From Phycomyces blakesleeanus NRRL 1555(-) (lineage: Eukaryota; Mucoromycota; Mucoromycetes; Mucorales; Phycomycetaceae): DNA of 64,000 bases. Below the pieces are notes generated by a model. It saw only the letters and a list, made by a program, of their open reading frames with translations. It was not told the origin of the DNA and did not search any database. A program made the position numbers and the translations under genes. Positions 55,109-64,000 of the stretch are shown here, in pieces (position 1 is the first letter of the stretch; each line of letters begins with the position of its first letter). The stretch spans positions 434,001 through 498,000 of the forward strand of contig NW_017265150.1 in assembly GCF_001638985.1 (NCBI RefSeq), written 5' to 3'.

Positions 55109-58100
55109 AACAGAGTGTGTGTTTCTAATTTATATATATTTCTTTTTCTTCGATAAGGTTTAACTTTGATTTGGTAAGTAGTGCAAGAAATAAAGAATTA
55201 TAGAGAAAGAAAATCGTCACCGCCCAATTGGGTCCAAAGAAGTTCAAAAAATAATAATTAAATAATACAAAGGACCACAAAATGTCTGTCTATCTATCTG
55301 TCTTTTTACATGAAAAAAGAATGAAATAGAATGATAAAGAATAAGAGAGAAGGAAATACCAATATGTACTCAATATATATATATTTCATATTTTTCCTTT
55401 CCTTCTGTCACTGTTGCTTTTATTGTTTGTTTATTACTTGAGCTAGTCTATTGTAATAGAATAGAGAAGGGCTATAAATTGAGACGAAATAAATCATTGT
55501 TTTATTTTATATATATATATATACATGTGTATGTATGTATAATATGTGGACAATGGTCTGGCCTTAGATAATGCAATACAGTATAGTATTTATTTGTTCA
55601 TTTAAAAGGATTTTCCCCACAGCTAATACACAAATATACTTCTTTTCTTTTATTATTGCCCTTTCCCCCCTGCATCTCTACCTTACCGGAAAGAGCAAGT
55701 ATACTATTTAAAACCAAAAAAAAAAAAAAAAAAAAAAAAGAGCGGGAAATTTTTTTTAGTTCAATAAAGAGAAATAATGAGGATGAACAAAGGAGAAATA
55801 GAGGGGGGGTGGTGGTGATGGTTGTTGGTTCTGGTAGAGATGGCGGCAAATATTGATTTTCCTATTCTTAATTTTTAGGTTTATATTTGGGTTTTGGGGG
55901 AGAGTAAAAGAGTAAGAGAAAAGAAGGAATAAAGGGGAGATGAACCTTGTTCATTTGAGAATGTTTCCCAAAGAATACACAGCCCATTTCTTATTTGCAG
56001 TATATATGTTTTGAGTACCCAATAGACTTTTTGTGCGTGACAATCAAGAACAAATGAAATAAAATAAAATAACAACAGAAACAACCTTGTCTGTCAAAAT
56101 GTTCGCTCTCTTCAGATACATACAAAAACCAACAGACAGGTAGACAAACAAAATACATTCGTACATTTGCATGTGTGTCTATATATCTATGCATGTACAC
56201 GCTTATATATACAAAGGGATCATACAAAATAAATGGCAAATACAAGTGAGACTTACATAGTAAATATAATAAAAAACAAAATATTATGTTTCTTTTAATG
56301 AATCGATTCAGAGCTCATGTCAAATCGCCAGGGTTTGCACATTTTATACAGCAATGGATTAAAACAAAAAGAGGACTTGGGCAGAATATTCTCTTTAAAG
56401 AAATATAGAAGAATAGCATCATTTTCTCTCACTCTCTTTACCTCTCTTTACTTGTGTGGGTGTTTAAATCTGTATGTATGCCTTGGCCTTTATATATATT
56501 CTTTTTTACAACATATCTTTGGGTTAGGGTGATTTTTTTTTCAAGAAAAGGGTCGATTGTCGGAGATGATATGAATTTGTCGTGGTTACAAAATAAGAAA
56601 CGAATGAACTGCCACAGCAAAATACACCTTTTCTGGGTGAGGCGCATGTTTGAGGCTGGTACTATTGTAACAATAATTTTCAAATACCCATGTATATAAA
56701 TAAAAAATAAAGTCCATTCCAAAAAAGGCATGGTAAACTATACTTATTTTTTTTAACAGAATATATATTTAAATATAAAAGTTTGGTATCTAAGCAACAG
56801 GATAAATCATATATATATACATACATGATGATACTCTATTGATTGATAAACATCTGATAAGACCATGGGAAATATTTATCAACAAACAAACAAGTGAACA
56901 TTTCAAATAAACTCTCTTTATTTTTATTGATAACACACATACACACACACTACATATTACACGCTACTTATTCACTACATTTATTCAGGTTTGATTAGTA
57001 CATCTTGCTTTGTCTACTGATAAAGATTACTTGGCATTTGATCTCTTTTAATGAATTTCAACTTAATATTATATCGATAGATAGATAGATTAGCAATCAA
57101 TTCATAAAGAGAGAAAATGAGTGAGAAAGGTACACAAAATGCAAGTCATATTGTTAAAGAGTGTGGTTTGCATGTGCAATAGAGAAAGATAAATCATAAT
57201 GTTGTACAGAAATGATCAATTGCAGGGTTATATGATTCAGTAATTCCTTAGCATGATTTGATTCTCACGATAAAGCATGTCATTACAATTCTTTACAAAT
57301 TTCAGCAAGAAAATTAAAAATAATAAGTATTTTAGAGCCTTGGATCACCATGTAAACAGATTCTGTCCATGAAAGAAACTTGTGTACTTCTTGTGTTATT
57401 ATTATCGACCACTAATGCACAAGCGAAACAAACAAATCAATAACAGGTAGAAAAAAAAACAGATAGTGAAAAAAGAAATTATATGTTTCTATATATTTAT
57501 TACTCTGGTCTTAATAAATGGGGAAAACTATTACCAGCTATTATCCTAATGTAAAATTATAAAGAAAAAAAATGAACAGTAAACGGGAAACAATAAAAAA
57601 ATAGTTATTTAACATGTAATTTCTTTTATGCGGAGATATCACAAACTCATATTTATATCTTTATATATATATATATATATATATATATTCTTTATAGAGT
57701 ACATTAGAAGCGTGTCTGTATGTGCGTGTTCTGTAATTGTCAAGTCAAGTCAAGTCAAGTCAGGGTGTTTCAATAATTAAAATGCTAATTTAAGAATGTA
57801 TATATTTTGGGTATTTTGGGCATTTTGTACATAATTAGTAATTGTTTAAAATATATATATATCTGTAGGTGTAGGTGTAGTTGTGGATATATAAAATATT
57901 AATCTCTTTTTATTTATTTAAATACATGAATAAATAAAGGTATCATGCTTGGAAATCATATATATTTCTCTTATAAATGAACAAGCTCTACCGCATGATC
58001 TGAGTTTGGCGTAGTTTGAAGATATGCAATTGGGTGCCAATTCATGTGGGCAATTCATTTAATTATTTTTTTTTAATTAAAAAGAGCAACAAATTTTGGT

Positions 58101-59999
58101 CAATGTTTTTACTCTGGGCATTGAAGTTATTTATTTTCTATATACACATGTAAATTAATATAATAGTAACTACACTCATGCACATAAAGAAATTAAATAG
58201 ATATACATATGTGTAAGAAAAAGTATTTTTAATATCCTGTAAACCTGCTCTACGCTGGACTTTTTTTTTATTATAGTGTAAAATCAGTGAAATAAATATT
58301 TTTTTTTGGGTATTTATTTTAATAATACAATATATATCCCCGTAGTAAATGTGGGCGTTCAATTGGTACATTTGTTTTATTGCAATAATTTGATTTTAGA
58401 GAATGAAAAAGGAATAATTGACAGAATAATATGGGCTAATTGGACAAAGTAATGTCATGTGTGTGTGTGTGTGTGTGTTCTTATTGGACTTTGTTATTTG
58501 ATTTGATTTGATATTTATTATTTTTTGAAAAGGCTAAAGATGAGATTCATCTCCCTTGTACACTTGCAAATAGAGTAAATTGGTCTCCGAAAAATTATAT
58601 GGATTTTTAGAAATAACAGAGAGTTTAAGGAAGATGATGAGTATATAGTATATATATATATATAAATATATTATCACCAAATTAAAACACACGCACGCAC
58701 AAAGGTATATAAGAAAATAAAGTAAGAAAAGAAAGAAGGAAAGGATTTTGTACTCAATTAGACTTCATTATCGCCATATTTCCATTTTGTACATCTCATT
58801 AACAGAATTTCTGTAAAACATTTTCTACATCAAAGAAGAAGAAAAAGAGAGAAAAGCCTCTTCGTCCATGTTTCTCACTTTTCTATGATCTGAACGGACC
58901 GAGTCCCACCTGATCTTCTAATTTATGTTATTTTCATATACCCTTGTATTATTTTATATTAATATTCTTTTTTGCAGAATAAAGAATTTCAATATGCTTC
59001 TGTAGTGATATTTTGAAATATTACAAATTCAATAGTAATACACTACACCAGCACACACACAAGCACATATTCCTATTTGTACAGATACAAGCATACGCAC
59101 TTGGTGAATTGAATCGAATTGAAACGAAATTAATTGAATTGGATTGGGTTGAATTGAAGTAAAGTAAGGTAAAGTAGAGGGAGGGAGAGAAAGTATTATA
59201 TGGTTAATTGAGTTAAAAAATGGCGAGCTAATATCTTTTATTTTATTATTTTATTATAAATATATTTATATTACACACATTCACAAATCCAGATACAAAT
59301 GTACAAACATATTGGTTATTGTAAATGACCATTGACCCTGTCAAGTACTTAATCATTTTCTCCTGTAAAAAAAAAAAGACAAAAATTGTACAAGACCTCT
59401 ACTACTCACCTCCCTGTTGATTTTCTCATGCGAGTTCACCACAACAGACCATCAGCCATGAGTCAGTAGTGTAAATAAAGAGAAAAATCTATAAAGTTAT
59501 TCTTGTGGGTGAGAAACGAGCTTTCTTTTTCTTTTATATGTATACATGATCTCTTAATAATACTATAAAAAAAAGGTACACACTTTTTTTCTTCTTCTTC
59601 TTTATTTCTTTCTTCCACTCGTCGGGTCCCTGCTTCAATTCGGTCGGGTATCTTTATGGCCTATGCTTTGTGTACCAAGAGAGGAGTAGAGAAAGAAAAG
59701 AAAGAAGGGAGGGAGGAAGATAACATATACAGGTTACATAATTAACCTGAGATCCTATTCAATCCACACGATTTGTACTGTCCTTATACTTTTCTTTTTT
59801 ATTTTGTTGTTGTTGCTGTTGTATAGAAAACCACAAAAGCTTATATGATTTTATATTTGAACTTTATTTATATACATTCCATATATAAAAAAAAAAGACG
59901 AATTTGCGGAAGATACCAAACCTGTAATTATCTGTACCACTTGTACAGTGTACCGCAAACATCATCCGACGGGGTTCTAACATGATAGTCGGTATATCA
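55109..59999. other. gene-poor AT-rich region, left half
   Basis: No gene I can support. Features are an A24 run at 55716-55739, (TA)n at 55509-55523 and 57663-57687, TG tracts (58458-58477), a CAAGT pentamer repeat (57739-57760) and ATTGAA-type repeats (59105-59160). A 36-codon frame at 56298-56408 (+; MNRFRAHVKSPGFAHFIQQW) has some coding character but no partner exon. Confidence 0.4.
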
Positions 60000-62900
60000 A
60001 TATCTAACCAACATCCTTTTTTTTTTAACTTTTTTTCCCTCCATATTCGGATCTTTAATCTCTATTAAACGGGGGTTTAATAACATTAGCTTTATAGACA
60101 GTTTTAATTTTAATTTTAATTTTAATTTTTTAAGACGTCAAATCAAAGTAGAATATATACAAGCCAAGTCAAAAAGAAAACAAAGCAAAAAACATGTATA
60201 TTTTCAAGGGATAATAAACCAGAACAAAAGTTGCTATTATAAAGATCATAATAGTAGATCAAAGTTGACAGCAAGTTCGCAACGACATTCGTCAACAAAA
60301 CAAAAGAGGCACATCACTGATGCAATTTCTAGTCCAACCAATACCGAAACATACTTTTGCATCAGTGACTTTGCATACGTGTGTATGTATACATGTATAT
60401 TTGTATGCTTGAGTTCATACACACAAAGGTATAAAAATATGTATATAAGTTTCTCCTATATATTATAATAGGGCTAAGATTGAATGATGACATAGTTTGA
60501 GCCCCACCTCCCCGCAGGGAATCTGGTTTCTCTCTCTTTTTTTTTCACAGTTTTCTATATCTAATTCAATTCAATGCACTATACTTTATCTAACAAGACA
60601 TATAAGAGAATCTTTGGCTGAAGTTATAGGCATTCTTATTGGTGTATTTAACGCTGGAGAAGAAGTACTGGTTATCTGCAGAAAATATAGTGTATTTCAA
60701 CAAAGTATCTACAGTGAAACACAGCAATACAGGGAAAGATAAACAATACTTACAACCGAGCAAAAAAGGATTTTACAAAGACGTTTTATTTTTATTTTTC
60801 TTGATGAAAATATATATTTGTATGCTTTATTTCCCAAAATTATAACAATAAATAAAGAAATCAATAAAGCTGTCAGCTTTGATGAAGACCAATGATTGTG
60901 ACATCATGACAACAAATCTGGAGAGTTATGTTTGTAAGATCACACGCTACATGCTGATATCAATTTACGACTCTTTATATTCAGCTATGTAAGCTGCAGT
61001 ATCTTAAAAAAATATAATCTTATAGTTTACTGATACCCAAGTCTTTGCTAGCAATGCCAATTTTTCTCGTTAACAAATAAAGAGGTTTTATTGTATGTTC
61101 CTTTATATATATGTATAGACGAAAGGGAAATGTGTTGTAAGAATAATTGTGCATGAGGATAAAATAATCAGCAAATAATAATGATTTATAAAAGTCTTTT
61201 GAATCCCCCTTTTTTAAATTCCTAGGTTAAATGTTAATAACCTTTTTTGGAAAAATATAATTTTCTTTTGGTGATAAAGAAAAAACTCCGGATTATCAGA
61301 TTTAAAAATCCGGACAAGAAAAAAAAAGAAAAAAAAAAAAAGATTCATGGTTATTAGAATTTTATCTACCGACAAATGGCGTTTACGGTTTCTATAAAAT
61401 AAAAATATAAAAAAAAAGAAAGAAAAGAAGAATAAGAAAGAATCTGCTCCGAATGTAGTGCAATCAAGAAATCATGATGAATATCAAGAGTGTGCCGAGC
61501 CGATGGACGAGTATATTTTGGATGTAAGAAAAAGGAAACTATCCCAGTCCGATGAGTACCCGGACAAGAAAGAGAGTTTTTGTATCATCATTGAAGTTCT
61601 TTAAACAAAAACAAAAAATTCAAGGGGAGGTGGGTTTAATGAAGAGTCAAAGAAAAGAAAGAAGAGAACAATTATGGTGTACGTGCTATTGAATTGAAAA
61701 GATCAAAAATGGGATACGTTAATTATAATTACCTCTTTACCATTTCATCTTTGCCTTCTTTGCCAATTTGTAGCCATACTATAGGCTATCACATCATGGT
61801 ATCGATTGATTTCATTCCTGCCCTGAATATTTCCTCATCTTATCTTCTTGTACTTCCTTTGATACCGGTACCTGATTCGCATTCTTATTATTCTTATTAT
61901 TATTTATGTACAAATAAGAGTAATAATAATAAATAATATTTGCCACTGCTGTCGTTGTTGTTGTTGTTGTTGTAAGAATTATACAAGCACCAAATACAAT
62001 ACCCTATTGTGCCATGCGTACTCTTGTCTCATTTTCCCCCTTTATTTTATTTTATACTTATTTATGTATTCAGTTTCTTTTTTTGTGTAATTCTGAATTC
62101 CTTTTTTCTTTTTCTTTTTCATTTATTGCCACGGAGACTCAATCAGCAGAAGCACAATTCTATTCTATGTTATTTACTATTTTCTTAAGAAATCACAAAA
62201 GCCTATTTGAAATTCATTGGTTTTATCTGATTTTTTTTAAAAAATAATAATAATATAGACTACTATACTATACACACTTGTGAATTTGCAGTAAAACTTG
62301 ATCTTGAATTTCTTTTTATCCAGCAAACAAAATCAATAGGCAAATTACAGGTGAATTGAACAGATTGCATCAAATGTTATATCTTATTAGTCATATAGTT
62401 ATTATAGGCGTGGCTTTGCTAAACAAAAAAGTACGAATCCGCCAGCTTTGTCAGACATTTGCGCCACATCTAGTTATATTCTTTTTGTCACTTTTTTATT
62501 ATATCTTATACATGAATTCAAACCATTTACTGTTACTATTGTTGTCGCTGTTGTTGCTAATTTTAATGACTGGATTAGATTAGATGTACACAATTACGTA
62601 CATCAGTAAACTCACAATTCATCATTACAAGCATCTTTTGTATTCTTTACGTGTTTGTCTGTATGTACTTATGAATGTATCTTTTTTCTTTGAATAATAC
62701 AGTAAAATACATGTTTAATACGCGTTTTTTTTCTTAGAAAATATTATCAATAAGCTCAATTACAGTGATTCTTATTTTATTTTATTTTCCCTTTGTTTCC
62801 CTTTGTTTTTGCTGTTACACATCGCATTTTTTTCTCTTCTTCCTTTTCTTCTTGATTTCTTTCTTTCTTTCAAGTATAGCAGCTATTTTATATATCTTCT

Positions 62901-63760
62901 TTGAATATATTGATATTGATATTGATAATAATACGGATTTGAAGCTTATTTCCAATATGCTCAGCAAGCCAAAGTAATTATTTTAGATAACTTTTTCTTT
63001 TTTAAAAAAATAAAATAAAAAATAAAGATGTAACCCGGAATACAAAAAAAAATTGATAATTATAACCATAACTAAAACTATAACTATAAACTGTAGCTGT
63101 AAGATGTAATTCTAGTTATACAGCCACAGGCACAGGCACAGGCACAGGCACACGCGCACATTCGCTATAATTACAGCGGGATATCTCTTTTAAAGACCTG
63201 TTATGTGTTGTTATTGTTATTATTATTATTACTGGGACTTTTATATATATATATATACTTGAATCGGACAAAATAAATATCTTTAATGTGTGTGTAAATC
63301 AGGCGAGTTCTGATATTTTTTATATATTTATATAAGAATATTATAAAGTAATATAAATATATATATATATGTACTTCTTTGGTCTTACATGTCAAGAAAA
63401 GGCAAAAGGAATAGAGGGCCATGTAAAATATAAATATATATATAAATTTTAAATCCAAAGGGGGAAACTCGGAAATGCTTTTTTCTTTTTTTGTATATAA
63501 AGAACAAAACATATATGAATTTTGATTGGATGGCTTAATTGGAGTTGCGATTATTATTTTTTTCATACTCCAAATGTGATGAATTAAGTAAAAAGGCAGC
63601 AATTTACGTTGCTTAACCTGTACAACCATTAGCCAAAAACGCACACACTAACACGCACATACGCACACAGACTGCACTCACAGACTGTATATACAGACAG
63701 CGCAATCTGCTTTATATGTCTAATTAACGATCATTTACTTATTTTAGGCAATTAGACAAA
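60000..63760. other. gene-poor AT-rich region, right half
   Basis: No gene I can support. Tandem TTTTAA hexamers at 60102-60129, a TCCGGATT...AATCCGGA hairpin at 61287-61314, GTT trinucleotides at 61953-61972 and a GGCACA hexamer repeat at 63130-63150. Scattered frames (60497-60742, 61394-61604, 62356-62583) have some coding-like residues but no start, splice or family support. Confidence 0.4.
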
Positions 63761-64000
63761 TGAAAGCCAATACAACCAGCAATCAGCAATCAGAAAAATA
63801 AAAACATATAAATACCCCTCCTTCTTTCCTGCCCTGACATTTTCTCGAATTATAGATCCTCTCTACTTCACTTTCCCTCTCTTACTCTTTCTTTTTTTCT
63901 TACTCCATACCTGTCTTGTTTATTTTGCGTTGATCGCAATCTTTAACATAACACCTCTTCTACCTTTCTATCTTTGAGCCGGACTCTTACTCTCTCTGAT
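63761..64000 (+). promoter_or_regulatory. probable promoter of a gene beyond the right edge
   Basis: GCCAATA (CCAAT box) at 63765-63771, a TATAAATA box at 63807-63814 followed by a C/T-rich start-site-like stretch (CCCCTCCTTCTTTCC) and about 180 bases of pyrimidine-rich leader up to the window edge. This is the clearest TATA arrangement in the window. The gene itself would start past 64000. Confidence 0.5.

Noticed and set aside
59930..60060. Coding-like stretch on the - strand (IPTIMLEPRRMMFAVHC)
   Set aside because: No proper donor (GTTTGG) and the neighbouring pieces do not join in phase.
61394..61604. Open + frame with CAEPMDEYILDVRKRKL
   Set aside because: Begins in an A-rich tract without ATG or a clear acceptor; possibly a gene scrap but not supportable.
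1..64000. tRNA, rRNA, CRISPR arrays, operons and riboswitches
   Set aside because: I looked for A/B-box tRNA signatures, rRNA words and regularly spaced repeats and found none; the DNA is eukaryotic, so CRISPR and operons are not expected.

Overview
The window is nuclear DNA from a filamentous fungus of the early-diverging lineages. Mucoromycota, probably Mucorales, fits best, but this rests on gene style and protein resemblance, not on a species match. It is AT-rich and full of (TA)n, (TG)n, (A)n and trinucleotide tracts. Most genes carry several short introns, mostly GT-AG with GTAAGT-like donors. The encoded proteins are eukaryotic housekeeping proteins: SCYL1/Cex1, NEDD8 E1, hexokinase, Rad5, AP-2 sigma, LARP1 and mitochondrial uS3. 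I rebuilt exon structures by hand. Where a gene is given as complete, the exon phases close exactly and the protein length matches the family. Left part (1-25 kb): the last codons of an unidentified + gene; SCYL1/Cex1-like pseudokinase (-, 8 exons) sharing a divergent promoter with the NEDD8-activating enzyme subunit ULA1/NAE1 (+, 11 exons); hexokinase (-, 4 exons); an intronless 1002-codon zinc-finger ORF resembling a transposase; RAD5-type helicase/ubiquitin ligase (+, 9 exons) with ACGCG boxes upstream; Zap1-like zinc-finger factor (-, 3 exons); a SAM methyltransferase (+, 7 exons). Middle (25-41 kb): an intronless ORF like the DNA-binding end of a transposon protein; two tandem ACOT9-like acyl-CoA thioesterase genes (-) with identical internal exon sizes; LARP1 with La motif and DM15 region (-, 8 exons); AP-2 sigma (+, 4 exons, the first exon being only the start codon). 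Right part (41-55 kb): a 784-bp terminal-inverted-repeat element with 197-bp arms and TA target duplication; an F-box gene; a small CCCH zinc-finger gene; nuclear-encoded mitochondrial uS3/Var1-like protein (-); a stand-alone response regulator (-); a UFD1-domain protein with zinc fingers and a UBA-like tail (+), which has a heat-shock-element-like promoter; and a second TA-flanked element (678 bp) holding a frameshifted ORF next to a decapitated ORF. The last 9 kb (55.1-64 kb) shows no gene I can support. It ends in a TATA-containing promoter that probably serves a gene beyond the edge. The genes form no operon or obvious pathway cluster. Neighbours are unrelated housekeeping genes in mixed orientation. 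The accessory interest lies in the mobile-element traces, the two GC-AG introns, the tandem thioesterases and a few unrecognised ORFs.
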